Below, piece after piece: positions 1 through 7,079 of a stretch of 10,816 nt of DNA. Numbering within the stretch: position 1 is the stretch's first letter; each line of letters starts with the position of its first letter. Source of the DNA: CBETVX01 sp965539935 (GTDB lineage: Bacteria > Bacillota > Clostridia > Peptostreptococcales > Caminicellaceae); the NCBI GenBank assembly GCA_965539935.1, contig CBETVX010000074.1:1-10816 (forward strand), in the 5' to 3' direction. The notes under the pieces are model-generated. The model was not told where the DNA came from and made no database searches. It was given only the letters and a program-made list of their open reading frames with translations. The position numbers and the translations under genes are program-made.

Positions 1-170
1 CCCACTGACATATCGCACTCCCCTCCATACTCAATTAATTTTTCATCACTATTTGATTGGTTATTACCTAATATTTTGTAGTAGATTGCATTATCTAAAA
101 GATAAAAGGAACATACTTCAGCCGACCTTTTATAGATTATTGATATCTTTTCTTTATTAGATTCTTCCAC
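1..170 (-). CDS. N-terminal part of an orphan protein, probable paralogue of the propeller protein at 1077-2573 (cut by left edge)
   Basis: A minus-strand reading frame opens with GTG at 170-168, seven bases after an excellent GAGGAGG ribosome site (184-178), and stays open for 56 codons to the window edge. Residues 19-34 (VCSFYLLDNAIYYKIL) align without gaps to residues 17-32 of the 498-residue protein encoded at 1077-2573 (IYQFFLLDNSLHFEII): six identities, mostly conservative changes, and the same distance from the start. A shared Tyr near residue 48 supports the match. No signal peptide or membrane segment is visible in the part present. By analogy it may be another beta-propeller protein of the surface-glycan region, but only the first strand or two can be seen. 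Function is unknown. The gene is easy to miss because of its GTG start and truncation. Confidence 0.72.
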   Translation of the reverse strand, partial: MEESNKEKISIIYKRSAEVCSFYLLDNAIYYKILGNNQSNSDEKLIEYGGECDMSV

Positions 171-199
171 GAAAAACCCTCCTCAAAATAATTATTAAT

Positions 200-217
200 A
201 TTACATATATATGTAAT
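200..217. promoter_or_regulatory. 18-bp perfect palindrome in the divergent intergenic region
   Basis: ATTACATATATATGTAAT is a perfect inverted repeat with no central spacer, lying between the left-edge minus gene and the GT2 gene. On the minus strand it follows a weak sigma-A-like pair (TTGAAA at 255-250, TATAAA at 230-225, spacer 19, longer than ideal), which would put the palindrome at about +1 to +18 of that transcript, where a repressor could act. Without a loop it suits a dimeric protein site better than an RNA hairpin. The sequence is AT-rich, so chance is possible. Confidence 0.4.
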
Positions 218-328
218 CAAGATATTTATACTACTTGAATATATGGAAATTTCAAAGAAAGTAACAATAGTTCTATTTTTGAATAATATAAAGCAAAAAC
301 ATAGTAATTGAAGAGAAGGGGTTGTTTT

Positions 329-1063
329 ATGGTTAAGGTAAGTGTAATAATACCAACTTATAATTATGGGGAATTCATAGGGGATGCTATTGATAGTGTT
401 TTGAATCAAACCTATAAGGACTACGAAATAATAATTGTTGATGATGGATCAACTGATAATACAATTGAAATATTGGAAGAATATAGAGATAAGGCCGATA
501 TAAGATATTTCTATCAAGAAAATAAGGGGCCTGCTGCAGCCAGGAATTTAGGTGTAAAAAAAAGTACAGGAAAGTATATAAGCTTTCTGGATGCCGATGA
601 TGTATATGTACCTGAAAAGCTTGAAGAACAAGTTGACATATTGAATAATAACAAAAAAGTTGGGTTAGTTTATAGTGACTTCCTTTATACAAAAAAAAAT
701 CTACACTCTAATTATTATCATTATAGATGTAAGAGCTATGATAACCAAGAAAAAGCATTACAACACCTTTGGCGTGAGAATTATATTAATACTTCTACTG
801 TGATGACAGTAAAAGATTATTTATTAGAATTGGGGTTATTTAATGAAAAATTTAGATATGCAGAGGATTATGATTTATGGATGAGGTTAGGTAAAAATTA
901 TAAGTTTTACTGTATACACAAACCTTTAGTAAAAACAAGAAGTCACAAAAAAAACCTTTGCAAAAAAATGAACTCTATAAATAAAGTTGAATATACTAGG
1001 GAAGTTAGGAGAAATATTAAAGAATACTATAAAGAAAAGGGGACTTATAATTTAAAAATATAG
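329..1063 (+). CDS. Family 2 (GT-A) glycosyltransferase
   Basis: A 244-residue protein that probably transfers a sugar from a nucleotide-sugar donor to a growing glycan at the cytoplasmic side of the membrane. It starts with the classic GT2 signature MVKVSVIIPTYNYGEF; the nucleotide-binding VDDGS lies at residues 37-41, the GPAAARN segment at 68-73, the metal-binding DAD(D) at 88-91, and the ED..DLW acceptor-side motif at 179-184. I chose ATG at 329 because AGAAGGGG lies just before it and the GT2 fold begins at residue 2; the in-frame TTG at 308 would add seven residues of no domain value and lacks a good ribosome site. No transmembrane segments are seen, and the lysine-rich C terminus could associate with the membrane. 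It converges on the propeller gene with 13 bp between stop codons. Donor and acceptor cannot be read from the sequence. Confidence 0.9.
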   Translation: MVKVSVIIPTYNYGEFIGDAIDSVLNQTYKDYEIIIVDDGSTDNTIEILEEYRDKADIRYFYQENKGPAAARNLGVKKSTGKYISFLDADDVYVPEKLEEQVDILNNNKKVGLVYSDFLYTKKNLHSNYYHYRCKSYDNQEKALQHLWRENYINTSTVMTVKDYLLELGLFNEKFRYAEDYDLWMRLGKNYKFYCIHKPLVKTRSHKKNLCKKMNSINKVEYTREVRRNIKEYYKEKGTYNLKI

Positions 1064-1076
1064 CTATTCAACTGGG

Positions 1077-2573
1077 CTATCTATCTTCCTTTTTTATATT
1101 TGCAAAGGTATTGCTATTAAATACATTTATGAATTTATTAAAGGGTTGCATAAATCTTGATAAACTGCCTCTTTCATCTAAATATTTATTATTCTCTAAA
1201 ATAAATACTATTTTTTCATATAATTCATCATAATCTTTTTTTATCTCTAATAGAGAATTAATAATGGTTAACTCTTTATTCTTTAAGCTTTCTAATTCTT
1301 TATATAAAAGTATTACTTTATCAACAATATCTGTAACTTCAAGATTCTCAAAGTCAGTAAAATTATTTTTAGTGGTACTATTTTTTTGTGCTAAATTATA
1401 GCTAAGATCCTTTACTAGGCTAGTTTTTTCAAAATAGGGGGCTAATTTATTGAAATAATTAGTAAAAATATTATTAGTATCTAAATTTATCCCTTTAGGG
1501 TTTGCTTCATAAAATGTTTGATTGGTTGTTAATTTATTATTTTTGCTTTGTGTACCATCAAGATTAACCCCAACTATAACTAAATTGTTATTTTCATATT
1601 TATAGTAGGTAAGGGGTGCCTTTATTTTTATTCTATAAGAAGAATCTAATTTTAAATAGTTGATAGGATAAAAATTGTAGTTAGATACAAAAATTTTTTC
1701 TATAGTATTCCAAATATTATGCCTGAAATCATAGGTGGCAATATAAAATGTATCGTCTTTTTTCCAAATCATTTTTAGATTATCTATGTGATGAACAAAA
1801 AAGGTATGGCCAATATTTACAAGACTAGAATTCAAGTCTTCTTTTTTTGTCCATTTTCCGTTTATAAAGGGAGTAACCTTTTTTTGTAAATAATCTGTAT
1901 TTATAATCTTTTCAAAATTATAGGAATAGGCTAAGTGAACTGTGTCATTAATGGGAAGTATGCTTAAGTTTAAAACATCATAATCTTTATTGCTAATTTT
2001 TTCTGGATTAATCCATTTCCTATAGTTATTATTAAACAATCTATAAAACAACTGATTCTTCTTTTTATCAACTGTTTTGTATATTAGGTGGATATTTCCC
2101 CAGGTATCCATATCGGCTTTATATATGGGTCTAAATTCACTAGAATGTATTTTCGCTATTCTTCGACTTCTCCACATTGGATAAGTAATAGAATAATGGA
2201 TGAGATTATACAAACCTTTATTTACATGCTGATATTCCAATAGTAGAATATGTGTTTCATTATTGTTGATAAATAAATTTAGATTATCGTAACCGTAGGA
2301 GTGCATATTTAGTTTAGTGATGGCAGTTTTGTCCCAAAAACTACCATTATAAGAATAAAGGGTTAAATTACCAAAGGAATCGATACTTGCTAATCGTAAA
2401 AAGCCTAAATCATCTATAGCGGCTGCATAGATAATTATATTCTTAGAAATTATACTCTTTACTTTGTTTTTATCATCAATAATCTCAAAATGTAAAGAAT
2501 TATCTAATAAAAAAAATTGATAAATTTTAGATTCTAATTCTATTACATATCTATTAGTTTGTGATGATATCAT
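1077..2573 (-). CDS. Orphan protein, predicted beta-propeller with C-terminal coiled coil
   Basis: I do not recognise a named family. The 498-residue product starts at ATG 2573, eight bases after GGAGG (2586-2582). Residues about 55-336 contain five or six repeats of roughly 50 residues, each with a strand such as IHLIY or VHLAY, a second strand, then a conserved Trp followed by a short strand (W80, W134, W187, W241, W288; spacings 54, 53, 54, 47). This is the pattern of BNR/sialidase-like beta-propeller blades. A polar Asn/Thr/Lys-rich linker (about 337-410) leads to a likely coiled coil (about 412-465, heptad-like Leu/Ile) and a short basic tail. There is no signal peptide or membrane span, so it is cytoplasmic or exported by an unusual route, for example assembled on spores from the mother cell. 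It lies between glycosyltransferase genes on the opposite strand and has an apparent paralogue at the left edge. It could be a scaffold or an acceptor for the glycan enzymes; that is inference. Confidence 0.75.
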   Translation of the reverse strand: MISSQTNRYVIELESKIYQFFLLDNSLHFEIIDDKNKVKSIISKNIIIYAAAIDDLGFLRLASIDSFGNLTLYSYNGSFWDKTAITKLNMHSYGYDNLNLFINNNETHILLLEYQHVNKGLYNLIHYSITYPMWRSRRIAKIHSSEFRPIYKADMDTWGNIHLIYKTVDKKKNQLFYRLFNNNYRKWINPEKISNKDYDVLNLSILPINDTVHLAYSYNFEKIINTDYLQKKVTPFINGKWTKKEDLNSSLVNIGHTFFVHHIDNLKMIWKKDDTFYIATYDFRHNIWNTIEKIFVSNYNFYPINYLKLDSSYRIKIKAPLTYYKYENNNLVIVGVNLDGTQSKNNKLTTNQTFYEANPKGINLDTNNIFTNYFNKLAPYFEKTSLVKDLSYNLAQKNSTTKNNFTDFENLEVTDIVDKVILLYKELESLKNKELTIINSLLEIKKDYDELYEKIVFILENNKYLDERGSLSRFMQPFNKFINVFNSNTFANIKKEDR

Positions 2574-2886
2574 TTAAATTTCCTCCAATAGATACAAATT
2601 TAAAATTTTTAATAAGTAATAGCCTTCAATTGTATTTATTAATACTTATGCTATATCAAAATTTTTATTAACAATTATTTTTCCATAGACATACTATTTA
2701 GTGAAAAAATCTTTGGAATATAAAAATATTAGGTCAAAGAAATAATTGAGTATTAATTTTAAAAGGTATTTATGGATGAATATAGACTAAAACTGTCAAG
2801 ATGCTTAAGTAGTAAAGCATATAATATAATTTCCAAATTTTTAAAGGGCCAATAGAAAAATAGTTTATGGATTTGAGGTGTTAATA
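2574..2886. other. Divergent intergenic region of about 310 bp, no gene seen
   Basis: This very AT-rich stretch separates the propeller gene (minus) from the GT2-GT4 gene (plus) and must hold both promoters. On the plus strand two overlapping TATAAT hexamers (2820-2825 and 2825-2830) are good -10 candidates, but neither has a convincing -35. A perfect 6-bp inverted repeat, ATGCTT (2801-2806) and AAGCAT (2815-2820), abuts them. On the propeller side, ATAAGTA (2612-2618) pairs with TACTTAT (2643-2649) across 24 bases. No credible small reading frame with a ribosome site was found. Confidence 0.5.
2801..2830 (+). promoter_or_regulatory. Candidate -10 region with adjacent dyad for the GT2-GT4 gene
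   Basis: Tandem overlapping TATAAT hexamers (2820-2825, 2825-2830) lie about 57 bases upstream of the start codon. ATGCTT-N8-AAGCAT overlaps the first hexamer by one base, where a bound repressor or activator could act. No -35 close to TTGACA is found at 16-18 bases, so an alternative sigma factor, an activator, or simple AT-rich coincidence must be considered. CATATAATA at 2818-2826 also resembles the CATAnnnTA -10 of the sporulation sigma-E/K class, but the matching -35 is not clear. Confidence 0.3.
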
Positions 2887-4647
2887 ATGGTTATTTTCAA
2901 ATGGTTATTAAAAGAGAAAAAAGAATTGGGAAAATTTGTTTCAGACAATGGCATAGAGGAACCTTTAGTTTCAGTAGTAATACCTATATATGATAGAACT
3001 GATTTTTTAATTGAAAGCATAAATTCAATTCTAAATCAAAGCTATAAGAATTTTGAACTTTTGCTTATTTGTGATGGTTCGCCAGTAGAAACACTGAATA
3101 TTGTAAAATCCTATGAGAAACATCCAAAGGTTAGAGCTTTTTATTTTGACGATAATAGCGGTAACGCTGTAAGAGGAAGAAATACAGCTATTAAGGAGGC
3201 TAAGGGAAAATACTTAGCCTTTCAGGATAGTGATGATATTGCAGAGAAAGACCGTCTAAAATTATCAGTAGAATATATCCAAAAATACAATGCAGATATA
3301 GTATATGGTGGATGGAGAGCTATTGTAGATGGCACAAGGGATGTTAAGCTTAAAAATGGGGAAGTAGTATATAGTTCTGATTGTGACTATGAAATGTTGA
3401 AAAAAAAATGTGTGCCTTGCCAAAGTACAGTGATGGCAAGTTTAGAAGCCCTTAGAAATGTTGGGGGGTTAAAAGAAATTATGAAATACAGAGAGGACCA
3501 TGAATTATGGTTAAGACTGGCTTATAATAATTATAAATTTAAATCAATTCCAGCAATATTGACTAATCTAAGGTTACACAGGGGAAATTTAGAGATAAAA
3601 TTTAAAGATAATGATAATTATTGGTATAATTTGGCCATTGAAGAACATAGAAAATCAATTTCACAAAAGCCAAGGATAGCATATTTGATTGGTGGATGTG
3701 GTATATCAGGGGGATTACAAGTTGTATGTCATCATGCTAAAAGATTAAGGGCAAGGGGATATGATGTAATGCTAGTATCGGTAAATGGCTGCAAAAAAAT
3801 CGATTGGTTTCCCAACTTAGATGTACCAATTATCAATATGTATGAATTACCCAAAAACATAGATGTAATGATAGCAACATATTGGACCACCGCTTATACA
3901 ATGAAAAAATTAAAGGCTGAAAGAAAATTTTATTTTGTTCAATCAAATGAAAGTGAGTTTTTTAATAAATTCCACAAAAATTATTCTTTAGCATTAAATA
4001 GTTATAAAATGGATTATGAGTATATTACCATGGCAAAGTGGATTCAAAAATGGTTAAAGGAAGAGTTTAATAGGGATTCATATTATGTTCCTAATGGTAT
4101 CGATAGATCAATTATTCATAAAGTAAAACCTATTGTTCCTAAGACAGAGAAGGTAAGGGTATTGATAGAGGGACCAGCAAGCATTCCCTTTAAAGGAGTA
4201 GATGATGCTTTTAAAGTAGTTGAAAATCTTGATTGTGAGGTATGGTATGTAAGTTCCTCTGGGAAACCTAAGGCAGAATGGAAATACGATAAATTCTTTG
4301 AAAAAGTGCCTTTAGAAAAGATGAAGGACATTTATTCAAGCTGTGATATTTTATTAAAAATGAGTAGAGTAGATAGTTTTAGCTTACCAATTTTGGAAAT
4401 GATGGCATGTGAAGGAACATGTGTCGTATCAAAGTTTCAAGGATGTAATGAATATATAAAAGATGGTTTTAATGCATTAGTGATAGAACAGGGGGATATA
4501 GAAGGGGCACGAAATGCTCTAAAGAGATTAATAGAAGATAAGGAATTAAGAAACTATTTAATAGCTAATGGTAAAAAAACCGCCGATGAATGGGAATGGG
4601 AAAGAAGTATAGATAAATTAGAAGAAATATTTTTGGATAAAGAATAA
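2887..4647 (+). CDS. Two-domain glycosyltransferase: N-terminal GT2 fused to C-terminal GT4
   Basis: This 586-residue protein carries two transferase modules and may add two sugars in succession. The GT-A/GT2 domain (about 27-235) shows VSVVIPIYDR, CDGS at 62-65, RGRN at 96-99, the metal-binding QDSDD at 113-117 and EDHELW at 203-208. The GT-B/GT4 domain (about 262-583) starts with RIAYLIGGCGISGG, has the inter-domain VPNGID at 401-406, and ends with the donor-site helix SLPILEMMACEG at 499-510. In the EX7E motif the first Glu is Asp496 and the second is Glu504. ATG 2887 is preferred because GAGGTG (2875-2880) sits six bases before it; the in-frame GTG at 2878 overlaps that site. There are no signal peptide or membrane segments. 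The sulfotransferase gene follows 90 bp downstream with no terminator between, so they are probably co-transcribed. The FYFVQSNESEFF stretch recalls WsaF-like surface-glycan GT4 enzymes, a weak resemblance. Sugar specificity is unknown. Confidence 0.9.
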   Translation: MVIFKWLLKEKKELGKFVSDNGIEEPLVSVVIPIYDRTDFLIESINSILNQSYKNFELLLICDGSPVETLNIVKSYEKHPKVRAFYFDDNSGNAVRGRNTAIKEAKGKYLAFQDSDDIAEKDRLKLSVEYIQKYNADIVYGGWRAIVDGTRDVKLKNGEVVYSSDCDYEMLKKKCVPCQSTVMASLEALRNVGGLKEIMKYREDHELWLRLAYNNYKFKSIPAILTNLRLHRGNLEIKFKDNDNYWYNLAIEEHRKSISQKPRIAYLIGGCGISGGLQVVCHHAKRLRARGYDVMLVSVNGCKKIDWFPNLDVPIINMYELPKNIDVMIATYWTTAYTMKKLKAERKFYFVQSNESEFFNKFHKNYSLALNSYKMDYEYITMAKWIQKWLKEEFNRDSYYVPNGIDRSIIHKVKPIVPKTEKVRVLIEGPASIPFKGVDDAFKVVENLDCEVWYVSSSGKPKAEWKYDKFFEKVPLEKMKDIYSSCDILLKMSRVDSFSLPILEMMACEGTCVVSKFQGCNEYIKDGFNALVIEQGDIEGARNALKRLIEDKELRNYLIANGKKTADEWEWERSIDKLEEIFLDKE

Positions 4648-4737
4648 CATGACTAAATCATTTTATCAATCAAAAGTTAGTAGGTTAATGGGATGTTCAT
4701 ATATGAAACCAAACCTGAAAAAGGAGAGGTATAAAAG

Positions 4738-5499
4738 ATGGATTTGATTATTTCGGCTGTAACACAACGAACAGGATCAACAATGCTTCAGAGAATTTTT
4801 AATCAAAGGAAAAAGACATTAATATGGGGAGAACATTCAGGTGTAATATCATATTTTTATAGGGCCCAGGAGGCAATAATAAACTTTGCTTCTCGTTTTC
4901 AAAATCAGACTGAGGCATATTTTAATAGTGGAGAAAATACAAACCAGTGGATTGCATGTATGTGTCCAGAAAATAAATATGCTAATAAAGCTATAGTAAA
5001 ATCACTAAAAACCTTTTTAGACTCTTATTATGAACCCTATAGGGAAACCCATGATATAATAGGTTTTAAAGAGGTAACCTATGGAAGGGAGCTTTTATTA
5101 CTAAGAAAAGCCTATCCAAAGGCAAAAATAATGCTTTTAGTTAGGAATCCAATAGACATATGGAAAAGTATGCCAAAACAAAAATTGAATAAGAGAGAAT
5201 CTATTGAAGGATGTATAAATTTCATTGATATGCTTAAGCAGTGGAATAATAATACTTCCTTCTATATTGAAATGAATAAAGAGGATTCCTTGGTATATTT
5301 GATAAAATATGAAGATATAATTAGAAAAGATTATGAAACTTTAGAAATAATATCTGGAATAGGAAAGTTGACCAAAGGAGAAATAAATTCAGTTTTGAAA
5401 AAGAAAATTGGTAGTACTGCTAATTATATTGATAAAGGACAGATAGGTATTATAAAAGAACTATGTAAAGAAAATATGGAAAAACTAAATTATATATAA
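4738..5499 (+). CDS. PAPS-dependent sulfotransferase family protein
   Basis: A 253-residue enzyme expected to move a sulfuryl group from 3'-phosphoadenosine-5'-phosphosulfate to a hydroxyl or amine, most likely on a glycan given its neighbours. The 5'-phosphosulfate loop is QRTGSTM (residues 10-16), right after the first strand. The 3'-phosphate site is VRNPIDIWKSM (135-145), with Arg136 and Ser144 in the expected positions, and YEDI at 191-194 matches the conserved YEDL of the Sulfotransfer family. IGFKEVTYG at 108-116 is also typical. AAGGAGAGG precedes ATG 4738 at normal spacing. The protein is cytosolic by sequence, as expected for a PAPS user. The gene is the last of the glycan block and is followed by a strong terminator. 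Some sequences of this type act on lipids or proteins instead, so the acceptor is open. No PAPS-synthesis genes are in the window. Confidence 0.85.
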   Translation: MDLIISAVTQRTGSTMLQRIFNQRKKTLIWGEHSGVISYFYRAQEAIINFASRFQNQTEAYFNSGENTNQWIACMCPENKYANKAIVKSLKTFLDSYYEPYRETHDIIGFKEVTYGRELLLLRKAYPKAKIMLLVRNPIDIWKSMPKQKLNKRESIEGCINFIDMLKQWNNNTSFYIEMNKEDSLVYLIKYEDIIRKDYETLEIISGIGKLTKGEINSVLKKKIGSTANYIDKGQIGIIKELCKENMEKLNYI

Positions 5500-5585
5500 T
5501 TTTGTATGGACAAAACCCATGGCTGTGTAATATTAAAAATTTATATAAAAGAATTTGAGGAAAGAGTAAACAATGAGTAAGTTAT

Positions 5586-5619
5586 AAAAATCATTCCTTT
5601 GTGAGAGGAATGATTTTTT
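5586..5619 (+). terminator. Intrinsic terminator after the glycan block
   Basis: ATCATTCCT (5590-5598) pairs perfectly with AGGAATGAT (5606-5614) around the loop TTGTGAG, with an A-run before and TTTTT after (5615-5619). The symmetrical A and T runs would also let it work on the other strand. It separates the accessory glycan genes from the rarA promoter. Confidence 0.9.
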
Positions 5620-5645
5620 AGTTATTAAATTTACAAATAAATTCC

Positions 5646-5674
5646 TTTAAGATTTCTTATATAAATGATATAAT
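5646..5674 (+). promoter_or_regulatory. Candidate sigma-A promoter of rarA
   Basis: A perfect TATAAT (5669-5674) stands 17 bases after TTTAAG (5646-5651), a weak -35 with three of six consensus bases. It lies 41 bases upstream of the rarA start and directly after the terminator, where a promoter is needed. Confidence 0.55.
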
Positions 5675-5715
5675 CAATGTGAAAAATCAAACAAAGTGGA
5701 AAGTCTGGTGGAAAA

Positions 5716-6984
5716 ATGCATAAGCCATTAGCAGATAGATTAAGACCTAATAGACTTGAAGAAGTATTTGGACAGGAGCATATATTAGGGGAAAATAAAA
5801 TACTAAATAGGATTTTAAAATCTGGTGTTATAACAAATATGATATTCTATGGACCACCTGGAGTTGGAAAAACTACAGTTGCAAATATAATTGCAAAAAT
5901 GACCAATAAAAGGTTCTATAAGCTTAATGCAACTAATGCAAGTGTAAAGGATATTAAAGCTATAGTTAATGAACTTGACACACTTTTTTCCATGGATGGA
6001 GTTCTATTATATTTAGATGAAATCCAAAATTTTAATAAAAAACAGCAACAGGCTTTACTAGAATTTATTGAGATTGGTAAGATAACCTTAATAGCCAGTA
6101 CAACAGAAAATCCATATCATTTTGTATATAAAGCCATACTGAGTAGATCGACTATTTTTGAGTTTAAACTATTGGATAAGGAAGATATAATAAGGGGTCT
6201 TAAAAGAGCCCTAGGCATAGTTCAAAATGAATTTAAAAACTCTAAAATATACTGCGAAGATAAGGCATTAGAATACATAGCAGAAGCAAGTAATGGTGAC
6301 TTAAGAAAAGCAATGAATTCTATTGAAATAGCTATATATTCTACAAAAAAAGATGACAAAGGAATTATACATATTGATAAAGATATAGCTGTTGATGCCA
6401 CCCAAAAAAAGATGTTTCATTATGATAAAGGTGGAGATAGCCATTATGACATATTAAGTGCATTTCAAAAATCTATAAGAGGCAGTGATCCAAATGCGGC
6501 TATTCACTATCTTGCTAGACTAATAAGAGCTGGTGATTTGATTTCTATATGTAGAAGGTTATTAGTAATTACAGCTGAGGATATTGGACTAGCTTATCCT
6601 AACGCTATGCCCATTGTAAAGGCCTGTGTGGATGCAGCCTTTCAGCTAGGATTACCTGAAGCTAGAATCCCCTTGGCAGAAGCCACAATCTTATTGGCTA
6701 CTGTACCTAAATCCAATTCTGCAATTAAAGCTATTGATTTAGCAATGAGAGATATAGAAACTAAAGATATTGGTGACATACCAATTCATTTAAAGGATGC
6801 TCACTATGGTGGAGCTGCTAAATTAGGAAGAGGAATAGAATATAAATATCCCCACGATTATCCTAACAATTATGTTAAACAAGAGTATTTACCTAAAAAA
6901 CTTATTGGTATAGAGTACTATAGGCCAGGTAATAATAGGATGGAAAAGAATATGGAAGATTACTTAAAAAAAATAAAAGAATAA
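5716..6984 (+). CDS. rarA: Replication-associated recombination protein A (AAA+ ATPase)
   Basis: RarA/MgsA (YrvN in Bacillus, relative of eukaryotic Mgs1/WRNIP1) is a homotetrameric AAA+ ATPase that acts at stalled replication forks with single-strand-binding protein. The 422 residues match the usual family length. The N terminus PLADRLRPNRLEEVFGQEH is the family signature. Walker A is GPPGVGKT (46-53), Walker B LLYLDE (97-102), sensor 1 is in IASTTENP (127-133), and the arginine finger is in SRS (143-145). The C-terminal MgsA domain runs from about residue 260, with EDIGLAYPNA and LPEARIPLAEA visible. The ribosome site is poor (GGTGG only four bases before ATG), which suggests low translation, but the family N terminus fixes this start. 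It is transcribed from its own promoter and stops 95 bp before iscR, next to which it also lies in Bacillus. Confidence 0.96.
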   Translation: MHKPLADRLRPNRLEEVFGQEHILGENKILNRILKSGVITNMIFYGPPGVGKTTVANIIAKMTNKRFYKLNATNASVKDIKAIVNELDTLFSMDGVLLYLDEIQNFNKKQQQALLEFIEIGKITLIASTTENPYHFVYKAILSRSTIFEFKLLDKEDIIRGLKRALGIVQNEFKNSKIYCEDKALEYIAEASNGDLRKAMNSIEIAIYSTKKDDKGIIHIDKDIAVDATQKKMFHYDKGGDSHYDILSAFQKSIRGSDPNAAIHYLARLIRAGDLISICRRLLVITAEDIGLAYPNAMPIVKACVDAAFQLGLPEARIPLAEATILLATVPKSNSAIKAIDLAMRDIETKDIGDIPIHLKDAHYGGAAKLGRGIEYKYPHDYPNNYVKQEYLPKKLIGIEYYRPGNNRMEKNMEDYLKKIKE

Positions 6985-7000
6985 ATTACTTTGTTGAATG

Positions 7001-7029
7001 TTGACAAAAATACTTGGGTATAATATACT
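7001..7029 (+). promoter_or_regulatory. Sigma-A promoter of the iscR-iscS-iscU operon
   Basis: A perfect -35 TTGACA (7001-7006) and TATACT (7024-7029) are separated by exactly 17 bases, which is near consensus. The 11-bp palindrome GTATAATATAC (7018-7028) overlaps the end of the spacer and the -10, and the AAATC-N5-GATTT dyad begins about two bases after the expected start of transcription. Such a strong promoter with overlapping dyads fits an operon held down by its own Rrf2-type repressor, which is inference. Confidence 0.82.
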
Positions 7030-7037
7030 TAGAAATG

Positions 7038-7052
7038 AAATCCAAGTGATTT
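7038..7052. promoter_or_regulatory. 15-bp dyad AAATC-N5-GATTT upstream of iscR
   Basis: AAATCCAAGTGATTT has perfect 5-bp inverted arms around a 5-base centre. It starts near the predicted +1 of the iscR promoter and ends 27 bases before the start codon. The same element occurs upstream of mnmA (9319-9333) with 14 of 15 bases identical. CCAAGT inside it (7042-7047) is also the inverse of ACTTGG at 7012-7017 in the promoter spacer, so looping or a second half-site is possible. Candidate operator for the adjacent Rrf2 regulator, unproven. Confidence 0.45.
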
Positions 7053-7079
7053 GGTTGGTATTGTGGAAGGGGTGAAAAA

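Noticed and set aside
308..328. TTG at 308 as an upstream start for the GT2 gene
   Set aside because: It has no good ribosome site, while ATG at 329 follows AGAAGGGG and starts exactly at the GT2 fold.
137..409. 90-codon minus-strand open frame spanning the intergenic region and the start of the GT2 gene
   Set aside because: It overlaps the well-supported GT2 start, has biased low-complexity composition and no ribosome site; the real minus-strand gene here is the GTG frame at 170.
1060..1080. ATAGC-N11-GCTAT hairpin between the convergent GT2 and propeller genes as a shared terminator
   Set aside because: The stem has only five mostly A-T pairs with a long loop and interrupted T runs; too weak to call.
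2612..2649. ATAAGTA / TACTTAT inverted repeat upstream of the propeller gene
   Set aside because: Seven A-T-rich pairs across 24 bases are expected by chance in DNA this AT-rich; mentioned only in the intergenic entry.
4116..4331. Antisense 71-codon frame within the GT4 domain
   Set aside because: Lies wholly opposite a conserved coding domain with no start signals.
4649..4747. 32-codon frame between the GT2-GT4 and sulfotransferase genes
   Set aside because: No ribosome site, and it overlaps the sulfotransferase start and its ribosome site; likely chance.
5557..5587. GAGGAAAG followed by ATG and a four-codon frame just before the terminator
   Set aside because: Peptide MSKL is too short to support; could be a leader or a relic of a lost gene start, but nothing confirms either.
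7001..7024. Pairing TTGACA with the TATAAT at 7019-7024 as the iscR promoter
   Set aside because: The spacer would be only 12 bases; TATACT at 7024-7029 gives the proper 17.
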